Shown: positions 7,156-12,613 of the stretch, piece by piece
Layout: each line of letters starts with the position of its first letter
Numbering within the stretch: position 1 is the first letter of the stretch
Source: an uncultured Clostridia bacterium
GTDB lineage: Bacteria; Bacillota; Clostridia; Christensenellales; UBA1242
DNA: 12,613 bases
Assembly (NCBI GenBank): GCA_944383945.1
Contig: CALWRL010000014.1
Span: 1 to 12,613 of the forward strand
Reading direction: 5' to 3'
Position numbers and translations under genes: made by a program
The notes under the pieces: generated by a model
What the model saw: the letters and a program-made list of their open reading frames with translations, nothing else
What the model was told of the DNA's origin: nothing
The model's database searches: none

Positions 7156-7164
7156 ATAATAGCA
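7156..7164 (-). promoter_or_regulatory. pcrA: Extended -10 promoter of pcrA
   Basis: TGCTATTAT on the minus strand combines the TG extension with a 5 of 6 -10 box. The -35 region holds only an AT-rich stretch. The -10 ends 7 nt before the GTG start, which would put the first transcribed base at or one base before the start codon. Confidence 0.5.
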
Positions 7165-7190
7165 CATTTAAATTTAATTTAAAAAGATAA

Positions 7191-7553
7191 TCAACCAACT
7201 TGTGAAAACTCTTTTTCGTTTTTATAGCGTTCTTTCATCGCTCTGTATTTTTCTGCAAGGTTAAAAATGTATCTTTCCTTATCCATTTCGGAAAGAGAAG
7301 AAAATTTAGTTTTATCAACCAATCTTCCAAGAGGATTAATAACATCTTCGTTTTCGCTTAAAATTGTTTTAACTTTACTATAAAGTTTTTCATCTTCTTT
7401 GTTTGATAACAAAACTAATTTATAATCTGCCAAATATCCACCATCAATCACTTTAAAATCACCTTTCCCATTATAATAATTTCGTTTTCCTAAACGATTT
7501 TTTGCCTGCCTTGCAAGTCTTTTTAATGCATAACAACTGCTAGTTTTTTCCAT
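7191..7553 (-). CDS. Conserved-looking hypothetical protein, 120 residues
   Basis: I do not recognise the family. The N-terminus is strongly basic (ALKRLARQAKNRLGKRNYY, residues about 9-27). A middle strand-like stretch (YKLVLLSNKEDEKLY) follows, and the C-terminal half is predicted helical, with NPLGRLVDKTKFSSL followed by KERYIFNLAEKYRAMKERY. There is no signal peptide or membrane segment, so it should be a soluble cytoplasmic protein, and the basic start could suit nucleic-acid contact (inference). It is a real gene: GGAGG lies 6 nt before the ATG, and a promoter with TATACT is found upstream. It ends 42 nt before pcrA and shares its strand; read-through into pcrA is possible because no terminator lies between them. 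Confidence 0.75.
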   Translation of the reverse strand: MEKTSSCYALKRLARQAKNRLGKRNYYNGKGDFKVIDGGYLADYKLVLLSNKEDEKLYSKVKTILSENEDVINPLGRLVDKTKFSSLSEMDKERYIFNLAEKYRAMKERYKNEKEFSQVG

Positions 7554-7589
7554 AAATACCTCCTTAAAACTTTCATTTGTGCTAGGCCA

Positions 7590-7617
7590 AGTATAGTAAA
7601 ATCAAAACTAATTTTAA
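7590..7617 (-). promoter_or_regulatory. Promoter of the 120-residue hypothetical gene
   Basis: Minus-strand TATACT (7590-7595) with TTAAAA (7612-7617, 4 of 6) 16 nt upstream. The leader would be about 30 nt and contains the GGAGG site. Confidence 0.5.
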
Positions 7618-7832
7618 CGGCAAAAAAATGCTAAAAAAGGTCGAATAATAAAGCTAATTTAACCTTTTTATCGAAAGCAAAAAAAACAATAATTTCTTCG
7701 CCAAAAACCAACAATTATGGCTGTTTTTTTTACTAAATTTTTCAACATTAACTGTAAAAATTTTCTAAAAATTAATGGTTTTTTTAAAAAATTTTTTTAT
7801 ATTTTTTTCCAGCAAAGAAAATATGTTTTTAT
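7618..7832. other. AT-rich divergent intergenic region, no gene seen
   Basis: The gap between the divergent genes is 327 bp in all. This core is extremely AT-rich, with many A and T runs. Two weak hairpins can be drawn: AAAAAGGT/ACCTTTTT with a loop of about 20 nt (about 7633-7670), and GCCA/TGGC followed by a T run (about 7700-7732). Neither is convincing as a terminator or riboswitch. No coding frame with a ribosome site was found. Confidence 0.5.
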
Positions 7833-7861
7833 TTGTCTTATTTTATAAAAAATGGTAATAT
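7833..7861 (+). promoter_or_regulatory. Promoter of the beta-solenoid gene
   Basis: TTGTCT (7833-7838), 17 nt, then TAATAT (7856-7861). The predicted start near 7868 gives a leader of only about 13 nt, which is the AAGGAG ribosome site and spacer. Confidence 0.6.
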
Positions 7862-7880
7862 ATTATTTAAGGAGATTATT

Positions 7881-8717
7881 ATGGGTTTATTTAGTAATTT
7901 AAAAAATAAAGATGTTGAGCCAACATATCATAAAGGCGAAAGCAATTTAGTGATTAAAGAAGGAAAACATTTTTTTGAAGATTGTAACAACATAACCGTT
8001 TCAGGAAAAGCAATTGTTTTAGAAACAACAAACACGAATTTTGAAACCATTTCTGGCAAAGCAAAAGTTCATGTTTTTAACAATGGAACAATTAAAACAC
8101 TTGGCGGAAAAGCAGTAATAGGAATGGTTAAAGAAGGGAAAATAATAAAATTAGTTAAAAAATCTAATATAACAACAATTAATAATTGCGAAATAGATTA
8201 TTTAAAAGATAAATCTAAAATTGGAACTTTCAATAGCGGTTCAATTAAGTTTTTAGATGATAAATCTCGCGTAACAACCTTTAACAACGGAAAAATTTTA
8301 TATGTTAGAAACAAAGCAAGAATTGGAACAATAATTCAAGGCGAAATTTTTGCGTTAGAAGATACAGCACATGTAACAACAATTATGAACGGAAAAATAC
8401 AACATGTTTTAAATAACTCTGTTATTGGAACAATAAACAACGGCGAAATAGATAAAGTTTGCGATAATGCAAAAATTTGCTCACAAAATAATGGAACAAT
8501 AAACTTGCTTATGGGTGATGCTAATTTAGATGCCCAAATTGAAGGCGTTGTTTCTGTTTCGCAAGGCGATTCTCAAATAATCTATTCTCAGGGCGCCCCA
8601 AACAATTTTTCTGTAACTCTCCCACTTAAAGAAGAAAACAACAACCAATCCGATGAGGAAACAGAAGAATCAGAAAATACAGAAGAAAACAAAGAAAATG
8701 ATAAAAAAGAAGAATAA
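7881..8717 (+). CDS. Predicted beta-solenoid repeat protein with acidic tail
   Basis: 278 residues in a family I cannot name. Residues 43-229 are 11 consecutive repeats of exactly 17 residues with no insertion or gap. Typical units are KSKIGTFNSGSIKFLDD and NSVIGTINNGEIDKVCD. The consensus is x-[SA]-x-[IV]-[GT]-T-x-x-[NG]-G-x-I-x-x-[LV]-x-[DNG]. One hydrophobic strand position near residue 4 and two near 12 and 15 per 17-residue turn fit a one-rung beta-helix, with a spacing close to that of bactofilin rungs, though bactofilin motifs are not evident. A polar helix-like N-terminus (1-42) precedes the repeats. After them comes a short strand region (NNFSVTLPL) and a disordered Glu-rich tail (251-278). 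No signal peptide or membrane helix is seen, so it is probably cytoplasmic. The ATG is set by AAGGAG (7869-7874), in preference to an upstream in-frame TTG inside the promoter. Confidence 0.8.
   Translation: MGLFSNLKNKDVEPTYHKGESNLVIKEGKHFFEDCNNITVSGKAIVLETTNTNFETISGKAKVHVFNNGTIKTLGGKAVIGMVKEGKIIKLVKKSNITTINNCEIDYLKDKSKIGTFNSGSIKFLDDKSRVTTFNNGKILYVRNKARIGTIIQGEIFALEDTAHVTTIMNGKIQHVLNNSVIGTINNGEIDKVCDNAKICSQNNGTINLLMGDANLDAQIEGVVSVSQGDSQIIYSQGAPNNFSVTLPLKEENNNQSDEETEESENTEENKENDKKEE
8007..8567 (+). repeat. Eleven 51-bp coding repeats (17-residue units)
   Basis: The repeat units of the beta-solenoid protein lie head to tail with strict 51-bp periodicity. They have diverged in DNA sequence (no two units are near-identical), so they are old and kept by selection on the protein rather than recently expanded. 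Confidence 0.7.
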
Positions 8718-8762
8718 AAAAAAGAAATTTTATTAAAAATAAAAAACACAAAAACTAACAAT

Positions 8763-8789
8763 AAAAAAGCGAGATAATCTCGCTTTTTT
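8763..8789. terminator. Bidirectional rho-independent terminator
   Basis: GCGAGA, TAA, TCTCGC flanked by an A run on the left and a T run on the right. It ends the beta-solenoid transcript and separates it from the SRP RNA promoter, which starts 18 nt later. Confidence 0.88.
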
Positions 8790-8806
8790 ATTACCATGAT
8801 AATCAT

Positions 8807-8835
8807 TTGACTTGTTTTTTTAGGTATGGTATACT
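8807..8835 (+). promoter_or_regulatory. Promoter of the SRP RNA gene
   Basis: TTGACT, 17 nt, TATACT: each box differs from consensus by one base and the spacing is ideal. The expected start, 7 nt downstream, falls at 8842, the first base able to join the 5'/3' closing stem of the SRP RNA. Confidence 0.85.
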
Positions 8836-8841
8836 TATTAA

Positions 8842-9110
8842 GCTGCACTAGGTGGGGAGCTAGCGGTGCCCTGAACTTGCAATCCGCTATAGCAAGGCTG
8901 AATAGATTGATTGAGGCAATTTCTGTTTATCGGAATGAGCAATTGATGTAGCGTTGAAATTAAGGTCTTAAACATTATTTTGCTGTGAACCATGTCAGGC
9001 CCTGACGGGAGCATCATTAAGCAGATTAAAATAAGTGATTTAAGGAAGCTTTAATGGAGCTATTATCAGTTGTGGCTCGTTAAACAAAATTATCGAAGCA
9101 ATCTGTGCAG
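8842..9110 (+). ncRNA. ffs: Signal recognition particle RNA, large (Bacillus/Clostridia) type
   Basis: About 270 nt. It contains the Alu domain signature GGTGGGGAGCTAGCGGTG followed by GCAATCCGCTATAGCAAGG, which matches the B. subtilis scRNA closely. The S-domain has GAACCATGTCAGG (8988-9000) and GGGAGCATCATTAAG, the Ffh-binding helix 8. The ends pair: CTGCAC (8843-8848) with GTGCAG (9105-9110). The apical loop of helix 8 is UGAC (9003-9006), closed by CCC/GGG, instead of the common GGAA. It forms the scaffold of the SRP with Ffh; the partner receptor gene ftsY is in this window. The exact 3' end is inferred from pairing. Confidence 0.95.
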
Positions 9111-9126
9111 TACGGCGAAAGCCGTA
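9111..9126 (+). other. GNRA-capped hairpin just after the SRP RNA
   Basis: TACGGC-GAAA-GCCGTA is a perfect 6-bp stem with a GAAA tetraloop, directly abutting the closing stem of the SRP RNA. It is followed by A residues, not T, so it is not a classical intrinsic terminator. It could stabilise or help process the 3' end. Confidence 0.6.
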
Positions 9127-9142
9127 AAAACAAAAGAGAAAT

Positions 9143-9487
9143 ATGGAAACAAAACGGTATTACTATAAAAATCTTAACAATAATGATATTTTTGTTATAA
9201 TAACATTTTCACAAACATTAAAAAATGATAAAAGCTTTGTAGAAAATCCTTATAATTTAAAAAATAAATGGATAAACAATGTTTATTCATCTTTTTTGAA
9301 GAACGATAAACACAATTTTAATCCAATAAAACTCGCTTGTGCATCACGAAAATTTTGGAAATATTTAGTTGAATATGAAAGACTAGATAGAAACTTTTTA
9401 CTAAAAGCATCTAACAATGATTATAGTTTTCTTGCCGAAAGATATGACACTATTTTAGAATATAAAATTCAAGCAAAACAATTTTAA
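9143..9487 (+). CDS. Orphan hypothetical protein, 114 residues
   Basis: No family is recognised. The product is rich in N, K, Y and F, with no signal peptide or membrane segment. An opening beta-like stretch (RYYYKNLNNNDIFVIITF) is followed by mainly helical sequence containing LACASRKFWKYLVEYERLDR. The ATG lies 32 nt after the SRP RNA. Only a weak AAGAGAA-like ribosome site precedes it, and no separate promoter is evident, so it may depend on read-through from the SRP RNA promoter. Codon use resembles its neighbours. It ends 9 nt before the convergent 122-residue gene. The length, the clean frame and the tight fit between neighbours favour a real gene, but confidence is moderate. Confidence 0.55.
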   Translation: METKRYYYKNLNNNDIFVIITFSQTLKNDKSFVENPYNLKNKWINNVYSSFLKNDKHNFNPIKLACASRKFWKYLVEYERLDRNFLLKASNNDYSFLAERYDTILEYKIQAKQF

Positions 9488-9496
9488 AATAATTAT

Positions 9497-9865
9497 TTAA
9501 ATTAATTTAGATAAATATGCGGCTGCCAAACTAACACCAAATATTAAGAATAAATAGAATGTAAATATAAAAAAGGTTTTAATTTTTTTGCCTTTTTTAT
9601 TTTTTTTCGTTTCCAATTCAACTTCAAAAAATCTTCTACCTCTTGGCAAAGGAGAAACGCAAAAAACTTCATTATCCGAATATTTAACAGAAACATATTC
9701 CCCTGTTTTTAAGTATCCCATAAGTTGAGAAATTGTTTCAAAATCAACTTTAAATTTTTTTGGCATAAGTCTAATTAAATCATCAACTTCCAAAACTTTA
9801 TAAGAGCCTTCAAAACATTCTTTATTAATTATTCTTAATAGCGCCTCGCTTCTTTTATCTAACAT
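9497..9865 (-). CDS. Small winged-helix-like protein with a C-terminal membrane helix
   Basis: 122 residues. Residues about 1-80 look like a small helical/winged-helix domain: helix LDKRSEALLRIINKEC, then VDDLIRLMPKKF, then a recognition-like helix FETISQLMGYLKTGEYVSV and a beta wing KYSDNEVFCVSPLPRGRRFF. A very basic linker (KKNKKGKKIK, 87-96) precedes one hydrophobic helix (about 97-117, FFIFTFYLFLIFGVSLAAAY), so the N-terminal domain should face the cytoplasm. DNA binding is an inference from the fold pattern. No ribosome site is visible before the ATG, and an in-frame stop 8 codons upstream excludes a much longer form. It follows the tRNA-Glu terminator on the same strand. Confidence 0.68.
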   Translation of the reverse strand: MLDKRSEALLRIINKECFEGSYKVLEVDDLIRLMPKKFKVDFETISQLMGYLKTGEYVSVKYSDNEVFCVSPLPRGRRFFEVELETKKNKKGKKIKTFFIFTFYLFLIFGVSLAAAYLSKLI

Positions 9866-9900
9866 AAAAATATTATTTGCAAAAGATTATTTTTTAAACT

Positions 9901-9924
9901 AAAAAACCAAGGCTTTAACCTTGG
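9901..9924 (-). terminator. Rho-independent terminator of tRNA-Glu
   Basis: On the minus strand CCAAGG, a 6-nt loop, CCTTGG, then six T. It starts 9 nt after the CCA end of the tRNA. Confidence 0.85.
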
Positions 9925-9932
9925 CTTAATTT

Positions 9933-10007
9933 TGGTACCCTCATGGGGAATCGAACCCCAGATTCCGCCGTGAGAGGGCGACGTCTTAACCGCTTGACCA
10001 TGAGGGC
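9933..10007 (-). tRNA. tRNA-Glu (anticodon CTC)
   Basis: 75-nt cloverleaf on the minus strand. The acceptor GCCCTCA pairs with TGAGGGT (the first pair is G-T). The D-arm is of the GGTCAAGCGGTTAAGAC type, usual for tRNA-Glu. Anticodon stem TCGCC/GGCGG encloses CTCTCAC, so the anticodon is CTC, reading GAG. The T-arm has GGTTCGATTCC, the discriminator is A, and CCA is encoded (9933-9935). It is a single-gene unit with its own promoter and terminator. Confidence 0.95.
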
Positions 10008-10024
10008 AAATAAAATATGTTAAT

Positions 10025-10053
10025 ATTATAACAAACCAAACGAAAAAAAACAA
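10025..10053 (-). promoter_or_regulatory. Promoter of tRNA-Glu
   Basis: TTGTTT (10048-10053), 17 nt, perfect TATAAT (10025-10030) on the minus strand, about 18 nt before the tRNA 5' end. The -35 box lies inside the stem and T run of the upstream gene's terminator. Confidence 0.75.
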
Positions 10054-10071
10054 GTATTTTATAAAACTTGT
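10043..10071 (-). terminator. Terminator of the DUF4364-like gene
   Basis: ACAAGT and ACTTGT arms around an AT-rich self-complementary centre (TTTATAAA), followed by eight T on the minus strand. A T run on the other side would also allow termination on the plus strand. Confidence 0.7.
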
Positions 10072-10118
10072 TTTTTTATTTGATGTTATTAATATGTATT
10101 ACTAATTTTATTTTTTTA

Positions 10119-10658
10119 TTATTCCTCTTCAATTAAAGTTTCATAAACTGTTTCATAAATAGAAGGTGCTTTTTCTCTCCAAAGTTTAACAGCATTAATT
10201 GCGCTAGAACGGGAAGGTGCGCGAAGTTCAACATTAAACATTGGCTCGCTATCAAACGGCGCCCTTATTCTTAATTTTAAATTGTATGAGCCGTCTTCCA
10301 TTTTTTCATAATCTGCCAAATATTCTTGCGAGCGTTTAAAAACCAATCTATTTTGTTTTGTAAATTCTTTAATTTCTTCTCTTAAAACAAGCGGAATTCT
10401 TCTATACAAATGTGACAAACAATTTCTGCCTTCATAAGAAATATTATATCTTGGTTCTTCTTCGTTTTGGTCTATGTTATAAATGAAGCCAACCTCTAAT
10501 AAATTATATAAAATTTCTTTACATTCCATATAGTTAATCCAATTGTTTCTGCTAGAACAAATATCTAAAATTGAATTTTCTGCAAGCGGAATTTCAATTG
10601 TTTCTAAAACAAAAAGCAAAACCAATTTATTAACTGTTGAATCCGAACTTATGTTCAT
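10119..10658 (-). CDS. DUF4364-like winged-helix protein
   Basis: 179 residues. The N-terminal part (about 8-85) fits the DUF4364 pattern: NKLVLLFVLETIEIPLAENS, then INYMECKEILYNLLEVGFIY, then YNISYEGRNCLSHLYRRIP, which is a winged-helix domain with the wing near 65-75. The C-terminal half has VLREEIKEF, a beta sheet (YNLKLRIRAP, FNVELRAPSR) and a last helix NAVKLWREKAPSIYETVY. This family is known mainly from Clostridia and its function is unknown; a regulator role is suggested by the fold only. AGGAG lies 7 nt before the ATG. It begins 26 nt after the topoisomerase stop on the same strand, so the two are probably an operon, ended by the terminator at 10043-10071. Confidence 0.8.
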   Translation of the reverse strand: MNISSDSTVNKLVLLFVLETIEIPLAENSILDICSSRNNWINYMECKEILYNLLEVGFIYNIDQNEEEPRYNISYEGRNCLSHLYRRIPLVLREEIKEFTKQNRLVFKRSQEYLADYEKMEDGSYNLKLRIRAPFDSEPMFNVELRAPSRSSAINAVKLWREKAPSIYETVYETLIEEE

Positions 10659-10684
10659 TTTTTCTCCTATTTATTTAAGAATAA

Positions 10685-12613
10685 TTAAATTTGATATTTA
10701 TAAGCTCCAACAACATTTCCAGTAACAACTTGTTTTCCATCACTTAACCTGCTTAAAAGAGGAACGTTAGAAACAAGAACAAATTTATTATTTGTTTCAA
10801 TGGCAATGTTTGGCGTTTCATAATCAAACTCACTATAAATTAAATTTGTTTTATTGCCAAGCGAAATACTTCTTAATCCTTTTCTATATCTAGCCGAAAG
10901 CCCAAATTCAGCTATTGGAATTCTTTTAGCAACGCCTTTGTTTGTTAAAACTGTTAAGTTGCCAGACTTATTTATTTGAGTTGCATAAACAACCCTGTCC
11001 CCTTCGTCCAAGTTCATTCCTTTAACACCACCAGAAACTCTTCCTTGAATTGGAATATCAGTTTTTTCAAAATTTAAAACCATGGCATTCTTGGTAACAT
11101 AAACAACCGAACCGCTTTCGCTAAATTCTTGAACATCAACAACTTCTTCTTTATCTTTAAGTTTTAAAGCTTGAAAAACAGATTTAGCAATGTCATATTC
11201 TTCAAGTTTTGTTCTTTTAATCATTCCATCAGTTGTAAAGAAAACAATTTCTTTGTTTTCTAAATTTTCAGGCAATTCCATTATTTTAATTGCCTTTTCG
11301 TCGCTTCCAATTCGTTTATCAATATTTTTTAGCAAACTACCTTTTTCTTTCCATTTGCTTTCAGGAATGTTCCCCGCAGAAGTTTTATAGCAATTACCTT
11401 TGTTAGTAAAAATTAAAATTTTTGCGGTGTTTTTAATTTTTAACAATTGAGAATGAATGTGTTCAAGTGTTGTCGACTCGGAAACTTCTTTTTGAGCAAG
11501 ATTGTAATTTTTTAAAGGAATAGACTTAATGTTCCCAGATGCAGTAATGCCTAAAACAACATCCGATTCAATTATTATTGGTTCCGATTTAACTCTTACC
11601 CTACTTTCAATAACAACTGGCTTTTTGTCAATTGTGCTTTTTCTGCCGTCTTTAAATCTTCTTTTAATTTCAGAAAGTTCGGTTTTAACAACATTAAGTT
11701 GAAGGCGTTTGCTTTCGTAAATTTTTGTTAATTCTGCAATTCTAATTTTTAATTGTGCCAACTCCTCTTTAAGTTTGTTAACCTCTAAATTAACAAGTCT
11801 TGCAAGTCTCATGTCTAAAATTGCTTGTGCTTGTTTTTCACTTAAAGCAAATTTATTTCTTAATTTAATTTTAGCATCGCTAACAGATGAAGAAGACTTA
11901 ATTATTTTAATAACTTCATCAATGTTTTTAATTGCAATTAAAAGCCCCTCTAAAATATGAGCCCTTTCTTTTGCTTGGTCAAGTTCAAATTTTGTTCTTC
12001 TAAAAATAACTTCTCTTTGATACTCTACATAATAAGAAATTATTTCCATAAGCCCCATTTGCTTTGGCTTTCCCCCAGCAATAGCAACCATATTAATACC
12101 AAATGTAACTTGAAGAGCTGTTTGTTTAAATAAATAATCTAAAATAAATTGTTCGTTTGCTTCTTTTTTAAGCCTAATAACAGCTCTCATTCCATTTCTG
12201 TCTGATTCATCTCTTATTTCAACAATTCCAGATAAAATGTTTTTGTTTTCTTCTCTTAATTCTGCAATTTTTTGCAAAAGAGAAGCTTTGTTTGTTTGAT
12301 AAGGAACTTCTGTTATAACAATATATTTTTTATCACCTTTTTCTTCTATGTGTGTTTTTGCTCTTAATAAAATTTTCCCTTTTCCGGTTTCATATGCTTG
12401 TTTAAGTTCTTCGCCAGCCAAAATTATCCCACCAGTAGGAAAATCTGGCGCTTTAATGATTTTCATCATTTCATCTAATGTAATTTTTGGGTGGTCGATA
12501 TATGCTATAATTCCTTCAATAACTTCTGAAAGATTGTGTGGCGGAATGTTTGTTGCAACACCAACAGCAATACCATACGCCCCATTAACTAAAAGATTAG
12601 GAAATCTTCCAGG
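10685..12613 (-). CDS. gyrA/parC: Type IIA DNA topoisomerase subunit A (ParC or GyrA), 5' part outside the window
   Basis: 642 codons are in the window. The frame is open to its edge, so the N-terminus, including the catalytic tyrosine, is missing. The visible part starts PGRFPNLLVNGAYGIAVGVA, then TNIPPHNLSEVIEGI, the conserved breakage-reunion core. It continues through KAPDFPTGGI, EVPYQTNK, the coiled coil (about the middle third, with LRNKFALSEKQAQAILDMRL) and a C-terminal beta-pinwheel with blades such as VVLGITASGNIKSIPL, IVFFTTDGMIKRTKL and LTVLTNKGVAKRIPI. The first blade lacks the QRRGGKG-type GyrA box that wraps DNA and reads NYNLAQKEVSES in its place. This favours ParC (topoisomerase IV, decatenation) over GyrA, but is not proof. 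A related sequence GRVSGGVKGMNL occurs in a later blade. The next gene is the DUF4364-like protein. Confidence 0.93.
   Translation of the reverse strand, partial: PGRFPNLLVNGAYGIAVGVATNIPPHNLSEVIEGIIAYIDHPKITLDEMMKIIKAPDFPTGGIILAGEELKQAYETGKGKILLRAKTHIEEKGDKKYIVITEVPYQTNKASLLQKIAELREENKNILSGIVEIRDESDRNGMRAVIRLKKEANEQFILDYLFKQTALQVTFGINMVAIAGGKPKQMGLMEIISYYVEYQREVIFRRTKFELDQAKERAHILEGLLIAIKNIDEVIKIIKSSSSVSDAKIKLRNKFALSEKQAQAILDMRLARLVNLEVNKLKEELAQLKIRIAELTKIYESKRLQLNVVKTELSEIKRRFKDGRKSTIDKKPVVIESRVRVKSEPIIIESDVVLGITASGNIKSIPLKNYNLAQKEVSESTTLEHIHSQLLKIKNTAKILIFTNKGNCYKTSAGNIPESKWKEKGSLLKNIDKRIGSDEKAIKIMELPENLENKEIVFFTTDGMIKRTKLEEYDIAKSVFQALKLKDKEEVVDVQEFSESGSVVYVTKNAMVLNFEKTDIPIQGRVSGGVKGMNLDEGDRVVYATQINKSGNLTVLTNKGVAKRIPIAEFGLSARYRKGLRSISLGNKTNLIYSEFDYETPNIAIETNNKFVLVSNVPLLSRLSDGKQVVTGNVVGAYKYQI

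Noticed and set aside
7633..7732. Possible riboswitch or terminator hairpins in the AT-rich intergenic region
   Set aside because: Stems are short or made of A/T pairs with large loops, as expected by chance in such sequence.
7833..7880. TTG start giving a 294-residue beta-solenoid protein
   Set aside because: These codons cover the promoter and the AAGGAG ribosome site of the ATG at 7881.
8007..8567. CRISPR-like or tandem DNA repeat array
   Set aside because: The 51-bp periodicity is at the protein level only; units are diverged in DNA and there are no conserved repeats with variable spacers.
8588..8848. Minus-strand ORF of 86 codons opposite the beta-solenoid tail and terminator
   Set aside because: It is the complement of the Glu-rich tail and the terminator, has no ribosome site, and runs into the SRP RNA promoter.
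9859..10053. Minus-strand ORF of 64 codons
   Set aside because: It reads straight through tRNA-Glu, its promoter and its terminator.

Overview
This window looks like chromosomal DNA from a very AT-rich, Gram-positive anaerobe of the Clostridia (Bacillota), probably an uncultured gut-type lineage. The support is: strong GGAGG-type ribosome sites; a large Clostridia/Bacillus-type SRP RNA with an Alu domain; a DUF4364-like protein; and TAA and TGA both used as ordinary stops, which argues against a Mycoplasma-type code. The lineage is an inference; no species can be named from the sequence.

Left part (1-2900). A MacB/LolD-type ABC transporter gene on the minus strand has an in-frame TAA, after which the same frame stays open for 84 more codons to the window edge, so the gene is split or decayed. 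Next is tRNA-Gly(CCC) with its terminator. The 3' end of that tRNA plus the terminator is repeated 167 bp downstream, with a GC-richer insert between the copies. A minus-strand PRC-barrel protein follows.

Middle part (2900-7560). The PRC-barrel gene is divergent from an SPFH (Band 7, YdjI-like) gene, and the shared promoter region contains a 7-bp inverted repeat. The SPFH gene converges on ftsY and overlaps its stop by 4 bp. ftsY (SRP receptor) lies 12 nt behind pcrA (UvrD-type helicase) on the minus strand. pcrA has a GTG start with no visible ribosome site, just after an extended -10 promoter. A 120-residue conserved-looking hypothetical gene lies upstream of pcrA.

Right-middle part (7560-9500). 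After an AT-rich divergent promoter region comes a predicted beta-solenoid protein with 11 uninterrupted 17-residue repeats. A strong bidirectional terminator follows, then the SRP RNA gene with a consensus-like promoter. The SRP RNA S-domain apical loop is UGAC rather than GGAA. A 114-residue orphan ORF begins 32 nt after the SRP RNA, with no classical terminator between them.

Right part (9500-12613, minus strand). A 5'-truncated type IIA topoisomerase A subunit (ParC/GyrA) is followed by the DUF4364-like winged-helix protein, a terminator, tRNA-Glu(CTC) with its terminator, and a small winged-helix-like protein with one membrane helix.

Most genes are housekeeping: protein targeting (SRP RNA, FtsY), DNA topology and repair (topoisomerase, PcrA), and translation (two tRNAs). 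No defence island, CRISPR array or intact mobile element was seen. The least explained parts are the beta-solenoid protein, the tRNA-Gly 3'-end duplication with its insert, the SRP RNA variants with the attached ORF, and the SPFH/PRC-barrel divergent pair.
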